The position numbers were made by a program, and so were the translations under genes. Shown piece after piece: positions 1-6,096 of a DNA stretch of 9,412 nt. Source of the DNA: Rhodospirillales bacterium (GTDB lineage Bacteria; Pseudomonadota; Alphaproteobacteria; ATCC43930; CGMCC-115725); NCBI GenBank assembly GCA_015654725.1, contig JAATGI010000352.1:1-9412 (forward strand), in the 5' to 3' direction. The notes beneath the pieces were generated by a model that made no database searches, was not told where the DNA came from, and was given only the letters and a program-made list of their open reading frames with translations. Numbering within the stretch: the stretch's first letter is position 1; every line of letters starts with the position of its first letter.

Positions 1-376
1 CGGTGATCGATTCCGCGAGCGAGCAGCCGGCGCGCGTATCGGCGATCAACACCGTCTTGTCGGGATTGAGCAACTTCGCGGTCTCGGCCATGAAATGGAC
101 GCCGGCGAGCAGAATGACATCGGCGTCGGTTTTCACCGCCTCGCGAGCGAGCGCGAGGCTGTCGCCGACAATATCGGCGACGGTGTGGAAGATTTCCGGG
201 GTCTGGTAATTATGCGCCAGGATGACGGCGTTGCGCTCGCGCTTCAAACGCAGGATCGCCTCGATATCGCCGGCGTAAGCGGGCCATTCGACCGCCGGCA
301 CATGGCGCTGGACGCGCGCATAGAGCGCCGGCAGCGGCAGCGAGGCGATGAAATTCATAGCTGTTTCCGGCGGCAA
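1..376 (-). CDS. nadA: Quinolinate synthase NadA, N-terminal part (runs off the left edge)
   Basis: NadA condenses iminoaspartate with dihydroxyacetone phosphate to give quinolinate, the second step of de novo NAD synthesis, in the cytoplasm, using a [4Fe-4S] cluster. About 125 residues are visible. They carry family signatures: an AHNYQ-x-PEI motif, then [31 protein letters not shown] and AGCSLAES, whose Cys is the first expected cluster ligand; the other two Cys lie outside the window. I chose TTG at 376 because AGGAGGAGG (391-383) sits 6 nt upstream. An in-frame ATG six codons later (358) has only a weak GGAAA and is the alternative. The gene follows the methyltransferase on the same strand after 168 bp. 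Two palindromes upstream suggest NadQ control. nadB and nadC may follow off the edge. Family identification is near certain; the start is less so. Confidence 0.95.
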   Translation of the reverse strand, partial: MPPETAMNFIASLPLPALYARVQRHVPAVEWPAYAGDIEAILRLKRERNAVILAHNYQTPEIFHTVADIVGDSLALAREAVKTDADVILLAGVHFMAETAKLLNPDKTVLIADTRAGCSLAESIT

Positions 377-382
377 GGCAGG

Positions 383-391
383 CCTCCTCCT
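383..391 (-). promoter_or_regulatory. Shine-Dalgarno of nadA that favours a TTG start
   Basis: AGGAGGAGG on the minus strand is a near-ideal ribosome binding site. It lies 6 nt before TTG (376-374) but 24 nt before the first ATG (358-356), too far to serve it. This is the reason to prefer the TTG start and six extra N-terminal residues. Confidence 0.6.
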
Positions 392-395
392 AATT

Positions 396-412
396 ATGCT
401 CATTTTGAGCAT
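396..412. promoter_or_regulatory. Predicted NadQ operator, proximal perfect palindrome
   Basis: ATGCTCATTTTGAGCAT is a perfect inverted repeat with 7-bp arms (ATGCTCA/TGAGCAT) around TTT, in an AT-rich patch just upstream of the nadA ribosome binding site. Its near edge is 20 bp from the TTG start and 38 bp from the ATG, so a bound protein would cover the core promoter or the early transcribed region and should repress. The palindrome is seen directly. Assignment to NadQ is inferred from the NadQ-family gene 1.4 kb upstream and from the known link between that family and nadA genes. I could not place -35/-10 hexamers with confidence. Confidence 0.7.
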
Positions 413-455
413 TTTTCCCGACAATTAAAACCGGATCGGCTGTCCGGCCCCGAAG

Positions 456-476
456 TTATGCTACGATTGAGTATAA
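456..476. promoter_or_regulatory. Predicted NadQ operator, distal imperfect palindrome
   Basis: The site reads TTATGCT, then ACGAT, then TGAGTATAA. Its outer arms match as an inverted repeat at six of nine positions, and it shares the ATRCT...TGAG(C/T)AT core with the perfect site at 396-412. The two centres (404 and 466) are 62 bp apart, close to six helical turns, so proteins bound at both would face the same side of the DNA. A 5-bp CCGGA/TCCGG inverted repeat (431-447) lies between them. Weaker than the proximal site and inferred from resemblance. Confidence 0.45.
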
Positions 477-544
477 GGTAGCGTCCCCGGCGCGCGGGTC
501 AAGTGAAAAACGACTCATGCCAGGCTTGCGCGGGTCGCGGCCCC

Positions 545-1255
545 TTATGCCCGTTTCGGCCGCAGCGCCTTGACGATCCAGGCGGCGCTCGGCGCCACGA
601 GCGATGTTTCCGCGACGATTTCGGTTGCCGGCGCGATGTCGTGCCAGATCGCGAGCTTGGTCAGGCCGTCGCGAAGGCCGCACAGCGCCATCGAGACGAT
701 GAAGATGCCGTCCTCCGCCAGCATCGCCGCGTATTTTTCCATGGTCGCGCGCGGCTCGCGGCAGTAATAGAGGCTTTCATTGAAGACGATGACCTCGAAC
801 CGTTCCTCGGTCGCGAAACTTTCCGCCGAAGCCAGTTGAAACCGCGCATTCGGGCCGGCGCCGCGCTTGGCGCCGGCGATCGCGGCCGCCGCCGGGTCGA
901 TGCCGAGATAACGCGCATCCGGCATGCCCTCGGCCTCGGTATAGAGGATGCCCTCGCCGCAGCCGACATCGAGGACCGCGCCGCCCGGCTTCAAGCGGCG
1001 CCGGAACAGTTCGACGATCCGATAATGCGCGGCCTGGTCGAGGTCGCGCAGGAATCGCCATTGGCCGGTGGAATATTCCGCGTCCCACCGCGCCTCGCCA
1101 TAAAGATAGCCGCGCCGCGCGCGCAACGGACGCAACAGCCGCGGGCCGAGGCGGCTGCGCGCCAACAGCAACAGCAACAGCGACATGACGGCGCTGAAGA
1201 CCGGTGCCGGCGGGTCGCTTCGCGCCGCGGCCGGCGGCTCAAGCCGGGTCGTCAT
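545..1255 (-). CDS. Class I SAM-dependent methyltransferase, substrate unknown
   Basis: The 236-residue protein has a Rossmann methyltransferase fold. Motif I is VLDVGCGEG (about 94-102), the acidic end of strand 2 is YLGID (116-120), and the post-II/IV strand is FEVIVFNESLYY (153-164), followed by a C-terminal strand region with FIVSM. NE-x-LYY after motif IV resembles small-molecule or NodS-like methyltransferases often found in polysaccharide or secondary-metabolite loci, but nothing here names the acceptor. Residues 20-32 form a short hydrophobic Leu-rich stretch, perhaps a membrane-associated helix. It is encoded partly by three tandem CTGTTG units. No convincing Shine-Dalgarno precedes ATG 1255, and ATG 1186, just before the Leu run, is an alternative. 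The gene lies between the broken toxin locus and nadA on the same strand; a role in NAD metabolism is not supported. Confidence 0.85.
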   Translation of the reverse strand: MTTRLEPPAAARSDPPAPVFSAVMSLLLLLLARSRLGPRLLRPLRARRGYLYGEARWDAEYSTGQWRFLRDLDQAAHYRIVELFRRRLKPGGAVLDVGCGEGILYTEAEGMPDARYLGIDPAAAAIAGAKRGAGPNARFQLASAESFATEERFEVIVFNESLYYCREPRATMEKYAAMLAEDGIFIVSMALCGLRDGLTKLAIWHDIAPATEIVAETSLVAPSAAWIVKALRPKRA

Positions 1256-1322
1256 GGATCAATGAGCCGCCGCGCCCGCGCCGCCAGTCTGGGCGAGGGC
1301 GCGGTAAAGGCTTCGTCCGATA

Positions 1323-1639
1323 TTAACGCGGTCCGTCATCGAAGATTCGTTCGATGTCCCGCCTGCCGTCCAAGACCCGAACGATCTCGGCGGCCCGGTC
1401 CACGACGCGGTAGAAAATGACATAGGGATTGACCGCGAACGACCGTAGCGCGGCCGTATCTCATCTCGTGCTCGTCCGCCAAACGGATGATCGCGGAGAA
1501 AATCGGCTGCTTCGGCGATATCGCGAATGATTTTTTCCGCCGCCCGTGGGCCGGCCACTTGGCTATAATAATCCCAAATTCCAGAAAGATCGGTTTGGGC
1601 TTCCGCCGACCAAATCGGAGACGGGTTACGCTCCGCCAT
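1323..1639 (-). pseudogene. ParE/RelE-superfamily toxin gene with a frameshift
   Basis: From ATG 1639 the frame reads MAERNPSPIWSAEAQTDL, GIWDYY, AAEKIIRDIAEAADFL, then HPFGGRARDEIRP, which is the first two thirds of a ParE-type plasmid-stabilisation toxin. At about 1448-1455 the frame is lost. The expected C-terminal strands LRSFAVNPYVIFYRVVD and IVRVLDGRRDIERIF continue in the next frame and stop at TAA 1325-1323. One missing base in the CCGCGCTACGG context explains it: family members usually have IRPGLRSF here. Repaired, the protein would be 105 residues, a normal length. As it stands the frame runs on into about 50 unrelated residues and should be inactive, because the C-terminal strands carry toxin function in this family. 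A sequencing error is the main alternative. It follows a 23-codon antitoxin remnant that overlaps it. Confidence 0.8.
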
Positions 1640-1697
1640 GGCGCTGACGGACCAGCGTCGCAACCTCGTCCATTGCCTCTTTGAGCAGCTTCGTCAT
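1626..1697 (-). pseudogene. Short remnant of the cognate antitoxin gene
   Basis: A 23-codon reading frame starts MTKLLKEAMDEVATL and ends at TAA 1628-1626, overlapping the toxin start by 14 bp in another frame. The opening MTKLL-x-(K/E)A-x-x-x-V-x-x-L is typical of short antitoxins that precede ParE toxins in alphaproteobacteria, but those normally have roughly 60-90 residues. Only 58 bp separate the two ATGs, so the middle and C-terminal, toxin-binding parts are missing. I read this as an internal deletion that left the start and a fortuitous end. It could also be a spurious frame. A plausible promoter lies directly upstream. Confidence 0.5.
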
Positions 1698-1703
1698 GCC
1701 GCG

Positions 1704-1731
1704 ATGATACCACGCGACGCGTCCGCCTCAA
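1704..1731 (-). promoter_or_regulatory. Possible promoter of the toxin-antitoxin remnant
   Basis: On the minus strand TTGAGG (1731-1726) and TATCAT (1709-1704) are separated by 16 bp, a fair sigma-70-type match. The predicted start point falls about 7 nt downstream, at or next to ATG 1697, so the transcript would be nearly leaderless. A GACGCGTC palindrome (1716-1723) lies inside the spacer and could be a remnant autoregulatory operator. No experimental or comparative support. Confidence 0.35.
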
Positions 1732-1749
1732 ATATTAAGACCGATTGGC

Positions 1750-1763
1750 ATCAAGCGCTTGAT
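1750..1763. repeat. 14-bp perfect palindrome at the nadQ stop codon
   Basis: ATCAAGCGCTTGAT is fully self-complementary and overlaps the last base of the nadQ TGA. As RNA it could form a hairpin only if unpaired loop bases are taken from its centre, and no T-run follows on the minus strand, so it is not a classical intrinsic terminator. It may be chance, a processing site or a binding site. It does not resemble the boxes upstream of nadA. Confidence 0.3.
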
Positions 1764-2719
1764 CAGGCGCGCCGCGCGGCGGGGAGCCGCACCCCGGGCG
1801 CCAGGCGCTCGACGAGAACCTCGCGGCGATAGCGCATCAGCCGCGCGGGACGGCCGCCGGTCTCGGCGCGCGCCTCGCCGGTTTCCTCGACCAGGCCCTG
1901 GCTTTCGACCAGGCGGCGGAAATTCTGCTTGTGCATGCGCACGCCGGAGAGCGCCTCGACGATGCGTTGCAACTCGGAGAGGGTGAAGGTCGGCGGCATC
2001 AGTTCGAACACCACCGGGCGATATTTGATCTTGCCGCGAAGCCGGCCGATGGCGGTGGCGAGCACGCGGCGGTGATCGACCGCCATCGGGACGCCGCTCG
2101 CGGCCTCGGGCAGCGGCGCGCCCTCGCTGCGGTCGCGCACCCGTTCCGGCACCAGCCCTGCCTCGTAGAGCAGCTCATAGCGCTCCAGCACGCGCTCCTC
2201 GTTCCAGCGCGCGCCGCGCAGGCCGAAATTGAGCCGCAGCCTCTCCTCGCCGAGCTTGCCGCCGCGCGCCGCCCACTCCTCGAGCCGCGGCGCGAGGGCG
2301 TCGAAGATCGCGGGCCGGCCGCCGCGCCAATCCTCCCACGGGAAATAGCGATACCAGCTTTGCCAGGCGGCGTCGGCCGTCCCCGCCATCCGCGCCTCGC
2401 GCACCAGCGCGAGGTAGGCGACCGACAAGGCGTGCGTCGCGGCGGTGCCGAGGGTTTCGCTGCGGTCGCGGTCGCCGAAGGTATAGAGCTGCTCGACATA
2501 GCCCAGGGCCTGATGGGTCTGGCGCTCGACCCAGTTGCGCAGGCCGGCTTCGAGGGTGCGGTGCGAGGCCTCGAGCGGACCCGACGGCAGCGCGTCGAGG
2601 CCACGCGGCGTGCGCACCACCAGGATGCGCGGCTCGTCGCCGGTGGCGGCGACGATCGCGGCGCAAAGGCCGATGGTGAGGCCGGTCCGCTCGGCAATTT
2701 CTTGAGCCGCGCCGCTCAT
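1763..2719 (-). CDS. nadQ: NadQ, Nudix-related NAD-biosynthesis repressor (COG4111/NrtR-like)
   Basis: The 318-residue protein has a degenerate Nudix-like N-terminal domain (ILVVRTP at 32-38, a LEAGLRNWVERQT helix in place of a catalytic Nudix box, EQLYTFGDRDR at 76-86). Residues about 222-300 form an NrtR-type winged helix: LRGKIKYRPVVFELMP, FTLSELQRIVEALSG, HKQNFRRLVESQGLVEETG, then GRPARLMRYRRE. Proteins of this architecture in alphaproteobacteria are annotated as NadQ and predicted to repress de novo NAD synthesis genes in response to a pyridine metabolite. The ATG overlaps the cyclase TGA (ATGA, 2719-2716), and its Shine-Dalgarno (GGAAGG) abuts the start, so it probably relies on translational coupling. 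I see no palindrome of the nadA type upstream of this gene or the cyclase, so autoregulation is not evident. Role is inferred from family and from the boxes at 396-476. Confidence 0.85.
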   Translation of the reverse strand: MSGAAQEIAERTGLTIGLCAAIVAATGDEPRILVVRTPRGLDALPSGPLEASHRTLEAGLRNWVERQTHQALGYVEQLYTFGDRDRSETLGTAATHALSVAYLALVREARMAGTADAAWQSWYRYFPWEDWRGGRPAIFDALAPRLEEWAARGGKLGEERLRLNFGLRGARWNEERVLERYELLYEAGLVPERVRDRSEGAPLPEAASGVPMAVDHRRVLATAIGRLRGKIKYRPVVFELMPPTFTLSELQRIVEALSGVRMHKQNFRRLVESQGLVEETGEARAETGGRPARLMRYRREVLVERLAPGVRLPAARRA

Positions 2720-4614
2720 CCTTCCGGCACCCCGGCCTTTGCGAGATACTCGAACATCCTTTCAAGGCCCTCCAAGAACGCGGGATTGTTTGTGGCAGCG
2801 CCACTGGTCGCGCGCATTCTGGCAATGGTGAAATTGGGATTGACGGCTAACCCGTCCTTCAGCGCCCGTTGCGCATCGGCGGTTCGGCCCTGCCGCGTCA
2901 GAGTCGCGGAGAGATAGAAATAGGCGTTGGCGTAATTTCGATCTAATTCGATAGCCTGCCGGAACCAGTTTGCCGCCACCTCGTCGCGATCGCGCATGAA
3001 TTCCGCCACGCCCATGCCGTTGCACCAGAGGGTCGCCTGCGGATCGCGCGGACTGAGGCGAAACGCCCGCGTGTGATGTTCGATTCCTTCTCCGAACCGT
3101 CCGGAAAAGGCGATCGCCAATCCGAGATTGGCATGGGCGCCCGCGAAGCTCGGATTTGACGCGATTGCCGACTCGAAGGCGGAAATCGCCTCCGTTTGAC
3201 GTTTGCTGTACGTATAGACGATCCCCAGCGCCAAGAGCGCCACGGCATGCTGCGGCGCCAGCGTCAGCGCTTTGCCGGCCATCCGTTCCGCCTCGTCCAA
3301 GAACTCGGGCGGGTTCGACGCGATGTGCGTGAAGACCATGCGCGCATCGGCGAGGGCGAGCCCGGCAAGCGCTTCGACATTCGCCGGATCGAGCGCGAGC
3401 GCCTGATGGAACCAGTTGCACGCCTCGGCCAACATGCCGGTGCCACGATTATAATATGCCCAGCCGCGGAAGGTGAGATCCATGGAATCGGGATGCGGCG
3501 CGCGTTCGGCGCGCCTCGCTTCGGCGGCGATGAGTTGCGCGTTAAGTTGGCTCGCGAGGCGCGACACGATCTCGTCCTGCATGTCGAAGAGATCGGCCAC
3601 GGGCTTGTCGAACCGCTCGGCCCACAGGTGATTGCCGGTCTCGGCGTCGATGAGCTGGACATTGACGCGCATGCGGTTGCCGCCGCGCTGGACCGAGCCT
3701 TCGAGGACATAGCGCACGTTCAGCTCGCGCGCGATCTGCTTCACATCAACCGGCTTGCCCTTATAGGTGAACGCGGTGTTGCGGGCGATTACGAAGCTTC
3801 CCGAGATGCGGCTTAGGTCCGTTGTTAGACTCTCGGTAACGCCGTCAACGAAATATTCCTGCTCGGGGTCGCCGCCGATATTGGCGAAGGGCAGGACGAC
3901 GATGGAGAGACGGGGCGGTGCCGTCTCAAGCCCCCCTCCCAACCTCCCCCCGCTCGCGGGGGGAGGAGAAGCAACGCGAAGCGTTGCGCGGTGGGGGGCT
4001 GCCGCATCGCCGGCCGCTCTGGAATCCCCCACCTCACCTAACCTCTCCGCCCCCAGGGGCGGAGAGGAATGTGATGGAGCTTGCTGTCGAGCTATCGCAA
4101 AAACCCTGACCGGCCTCGCGATATTCTTCAATTCCTTCTCGCCGAGATCGGCGAATGTCGCCTCGACCTTGTCGCGAACGGACTCATAGGCCATGGCGGA
4201 CAGGCAAATGCCGCCCGGTTCGGCGATGCCTTCGAGACGCGCCGCGATGTTGACGCCGTCGCCCATGAGATCGCCGTCAGCCTCCTCGACGACATCGCCG
4301 AGATGGATGCCGACGCGGAATTCGATACGGCGCTCGGGCGGCAGGCCGGCGTTGCGTTCGGTCATGCCGTTCTGCATCTCGATGGCGCAGCGCACGGCAT
4401 CCACGACGCTGCGGAACTCGGCAAGCGTGCCGTCGCCGGTGCGCTTCACCACGCGGCCATGATGCGCGGCGATGGCGGGATCGATCAGATCGCCGCGGAG
4501 CGCCCGAAGCCGCGCCAGCGTGCGGTCTTCGTCGGCGCCGGCGAGACGGCTATAGCCGACGATGTCGGCCGCCACGATCGCCGCCAATTTGCGCTTGCCC
4601 TGTTCGGTTGCCAC
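2716..4614 (-). CDS. Class III adenylate cyclase with TolB-like and TPR domains, carrying a repeat-derived linker
   Basis: The 632-residue protein starts at GTG 4614; an in-frame stop 12 codons upstream leaves no earlier choice. Residues 10-178 are a class III cyclase domain: metal Asp in AADIVGYSRL (D17) and TGDGTLAEF (D61), and the transition-state pair in VNIAARLE (N122, R126). K57 and D115 align by eye with the adenine-selecting Lys/Asp of adenylate cyclases, so ATP is the likely substrate. Residues 235-365 are a TolB-like domain (SIVVLPFANIGGDPEQEYFVDGV, YVLEGSVQR, GNHLWAERFD). Residues about 380-630 are TPR-like repeats, a protein-binding scaffold. No membrane segment is visible, so it is probably cytosolic. 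Residues about 181-230 are Pro/Gly-rich, low in family signal, and encoded by palindromic repeats (3929-4067). It overlaps nadQ by 4 bp. Confidence 0.9.
   Translation of the reverse strand: MATEQGKRKLAAIVAADIVGYSRLAGADEDRTLARLRALRGDLIDPAIAAHHGRVVKRTGDGTLAEFRSVVDAVRCAIEMQNGMTERNAGLPPERRIEFRVGIHLGDVVEEADGDLMGDGVNIAARLEGIAEPGGICLSAMAYESVRDKVEATFADLGEKELKNIARPVRVFAIARQQAPSHSSPPLGAERLGEVGDSRAAGDAAAPHRATLRVASPPPASGGRLGGGLETAPPRLSIVVLPFANIGGDPEQEYFVDGVTESLTTDLSRISGSFVIARNTAFTYKGKPVDVKQIARELNVRYVLEGSVQRGGNRMRVNVQLIDAETGNHLWAERFDKPVADLFDMQDEIVSRLASQLNAQLIAAEARRAERAPHPDSMDLTFRGWAYYNRGTGMLAEACNWFHQALALDPANVEALAGLALADARMVFTHIASNPPEFLDEAERMAGKALTLAPQHAVALLALGIVYTYSKRQTEAISAFESAIASNPSFAGAHANLGLAIAFSGRFGEGIEHHTRAFRLSPRDPQATLWCNGMGVAEFMRDRDEVAANWFRQAIELDRNYANAYFYLSATLTRQGRTADAQRALKDGLAVNPNFTIARMRATSGAATNNPAFLEGLERMFEYLAKAGVPEG
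3929..4000. repeat. Three-stem palindromic repeat inside the cyclase coding sequence
   Basis: Outer arms AGCCCCCC (3929-3936) and GGGGGGCT (3993-4000) enclose two hairpins: an 11-bp stem CCTCCCCCCGC/GCGGGGGGAGG (3943-3953 and 3956-3966, TC between) and a 7-bp stem GCAACGC/GCGTTGC (3971-3977 and 3981-3987, GAA loop). This 72-bp element aligns closely with the reverse complement of the intergenic element at 6097-6164. On the coding strand it adds residues 205-229, with peptides RVASPPPASGGRLGGGL. Its length is 24 codons, so the frame is kept. Confidence 0.85.
4025..4067. repeat. Second, partial palindromic repeat in the cyclase linker
   Basis: A leader TCCCCCACCTCACCTAA is followed by a perfect 12-bp stem CCTCTCCGCCCC/GGGGCGGAGAGG (4042-4053 and 4056-4067, CA between). 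The leader matches the C-rich half of the other two elements (CCCCCACCCTAACC in the reverse complement of 6097-6164). A matching G-rich outer arm and the second small stem are not recognisable, so this looks like a half or decayed copy. It encodes residues 183-197, including SPPLGAERLGEVGD. Confidence 0.7.
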
Positions 4615-4643
4615 GCTCGTCTCAGCAATCGGTAAGGGTCGCT

Positions 4644-4672
4644 TATATCACCGATCGCCGCCGCGACGCCAA
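4644..4672 (-). promoter_or_regulatory. Possible promoter of the cyclase-nadQ operon
   Basis: TTGGCG (4672-4667) and GATATA (4649-4644) are 17 bp apart on the minus strand, about 30 bp before GTG 4614. The -35 candidate lies inside the left arm of the inverted repeat at 4667-4739, so it may be fortuitous. Weak match only. Confidence 0.25.
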
Positions 4673-4739
4673 GGCACCAAGGCTCTTGAGCCGGGCTTCG
4701 CGCGGCGAACTCTGTTCTTGGCGTCTTGGGGCCTTGGCG
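4667..4739. repeat. Long inverted repeat between the divergent cyclase and oxidoreductase genes
   Basis: CGCCAAGGCACCAAG (4667-4681) pairs with CTTGGGGCCTTGGCG (4725-4739) at 14 of 15 positions, with a 43-bp interior. Each arm itself contains two CCAAG/CTTGG units, and a further CTTGGCG unit precedes the right arm (4718-4724). It fills about half of the 156-bp intergenic region (4615-4770). It has no T-run and lies at two gene starts, so it is not a terminator. It is unlike the C-rich repeats elsewhere in the window and probably belongs to a separate intergenic repeat family. Confidence 0.7.
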
Positions 4740-4757
4740 GTTAAACATGAGCCAACC

Positions 4758-4763
4758 AGGAGG
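4758..4763 (+). promoter_or_regulatory. Shine-Dalgarno fixing the oxidoreductase start
   Basis: AGGAGG lies 7 nt before ATG 4771. The in-frame ATG at 4747 and TTG at 4726 have no such site, and the reading frame between them passes through the inverted repeat, so 4771 is preferred. Confidence 0.75.
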
Positions 4764-4770
4764 AGCCGCC

Positions 4771-6084
4771 ATGTCGATCGATCCGAAACTGCTGCGCACC
4801 GAAACCAAGGTCGTGCGCAAGGGCAAGGATGGGGCCGCGCAAAAAATTTCGGTCGATATCTGCGTCGTCGGTTCCGGCGCCGCCGGCACCTCGGCGGCGC
4901 TCGAAGCCGCGGCCTTGGGCCGCAAGGTGGCGCTGATCGACGGCCTGCCGAGCCTCGGCGGCCAGGCGGTCAATTCCATCGTCGGCACGTTTTGCGGTTT
5001 CTTTTCCAATGGCGACGACAAACGCAAGCCCTATCAGGTCACGCACGGCATCGCCGACGCGATGTTCAAGGATTTGGAGGCGCAGGGCGCGCTGCATTGG
5101 CGCGTCGGGCTGACCACCGTGGTGATGTATGACGAGGTGCTGCTCCAGCGCTGGATCGAGGAGCAGATCCGCGCCACCGACATTATCGTCCTGGTCGGCG
5201 CCATCGTGCGCAATGTCGTGATGGAAGGGCGGCGGGTGCGCGAGTTGGAGCTGGCGACGCGTTATGGCGATGTCCGGGTCTCGGCCCAAGGCTTTATCGA
5301 CGCCACCGGCGACGCGGCGCTCGCTTGGCAGGCGGGCTTGCCGTGCCGCGAGGCCGAGGAAGGCCCGATTTACGGCACGCAAATGGTGGTGATGGAGAAT
5401 ATCGACGCCAAATACGCGCCCACCCGCGAGGAATTCGCCGAGCGCGTCGCGGCCAAGCACAAGCAATATGGCTTTCCGCGCCGCGACGGCTTCGCCTTCG
5501 TGGCGCCCGGCCGCGGCATCGCGCTCGTCAACATGACGCATATCGAAACGCCGCTCGATCCCATCCGCATGTCCAAGATTCAGCTCGACGGCAAGGCCCA
5601 GGTCGATAAGGTGATCGTGTTCCTCAAGGCCGAATATCCCGAATGCTTCAAGGACGCGCTGGTGCGCGCCTTCGGCCAGCCCGGGATTCGCCAAACCCGG
5701 TGGATCGTCGGCGCGCACCAGCTCACGGCGGACGAAGTCAGGAGCGGCGCCAAATTCCCCGACGCGATCGCGCGCTGCACCTGGCCGATCGAGCTCCATA
5801 GCCGCGAGGCCGGTTATATCTGGGAGCCGTTCGCGCCCGACCACATGCATTACGTGCCGCTCGGCAGCATCGCCGCCGCCGACGCCGACAATCTGATGGC
5901 GGCGGGGCGCTGCATGGACGGTGACGCGGCGGCCTTGTCCAGCGTGCGCGTGATGGGACCGTGCATGGCGATGGGCAAGGCGGCGGCGAACGCCCTCGAT
6001 CTCGCCGGCGCCGGCAGCGTCCATCAGATCGACATCGCCGCGCTGCAAGAGCGGCTGAAGGACAATCTGCTCCGCACCGATTGA
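4771..6084 (+). CDS. FAD-dependent oxidoreductase of the FAD_oxidored (PF12831-like) family
   Basis: The 437-residue flavoprotein has an N-terminal Rossmann dinucleotide site, VDICVVGSGAAGTSAALEAA (GSGAAG at 34-39), with an acidic residue ending strand 2 (ALIDG, D57), then LGGQAVNSIVGTFCGFF (62-78), a motif region typical of this family with a conserved Cys (C75). Further family marks are FIDATGDAALAWQAG and a C-terminal FAD-closing segment with AAGRCMDGDAAALSSVRVMGPCMAMGKAAANAL. The overall length is normal. There is no signal peptide or membrane segment, so it is probably cytosolic. The substrate is unknown; relatives are often annotated only as FAD-dependent oxidoreductase, and nothing adjacent identifies a pathway. 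The start follows AGGAGG. It is divergent from the cyclase, and a palindromic repeat begins 12 bp after its stop. Confidence 0.88.
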   Translation: MSIDPKLLRTETKVVRKGKDGAAQKISVDICVVGSGAAGTSAALEAAALGRKVALIDGLPSLGGQAVNSIVGTFCGFFSNGDDKRKPYQVTHGIADAMFKDLEAQGALHWRVGLTTVVMYDEVLLQRWIEEQIRATDIIVLVGAIVRNVVMEGRRVRELELATRYGDVRVSAQGFIDATGDAALAWQAGLPCREAEEGPIYGTQMVVMENIDAKYAPTREEFAERVAAKHKQYGFPRRDGFAFVAPGRGIALVNMTHIETPLDPIRMSKIQLDGKAQVDKVIVFLKAEYPECFKDALVRAFGQPGIRQTRWIVGAHQLTADEVRSGAKFPDAIARCTWPIELHSREAGYIWEPFAPDHMHYVPLGSIAAADADNLMAAGRCMDGDAAALSSVRVMGPCMAMGKAAANALDLAGAGSVHQIDIAALQERLKDNLLRTD

Positions 6085-6096
6085 TGCTTCGTTTTA

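Noticed and set aside
503..1420. 305-codon plus-strand frame opposite the methyltransferase
   Set aside because: It is a GC-driven antisense frame, rich in Arg, Gln and Ala, with no family motif, and it spans the methyltransferase and the toxin remnant, both of which have clear motifs on the other strand.
1931..2917. 328-codon plus-strand frame opposite nadQ and the cyclase end
   Set aside because: Low-complexity composition without recognisable motifs; nadQ on the opposite strand has full family signatures.
3929..4067. Stable C-rich/G-rich hairpins read as intrinsic terminators
   Set aside because: They lie within an open reading frame, have no following T-run on either strand, and recur as a repeat family.
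4726..4770. Longer N-terminus for the FAD oxidoreductase from TTG 4726 or ATG 4747
   Set aside because: AGGAGG at 4758-4763 serves ATG 4771, and the extension would be translated from the inverted repeat and the ribosome site.
4741..6048. 435-codon minus-strand frame opposite the FAD oxidoreductase
   Set aside because: His- and Arg-rich shadow of a gene with a Shine-Dalgarno and flavoprotein motifs; no domain seen.
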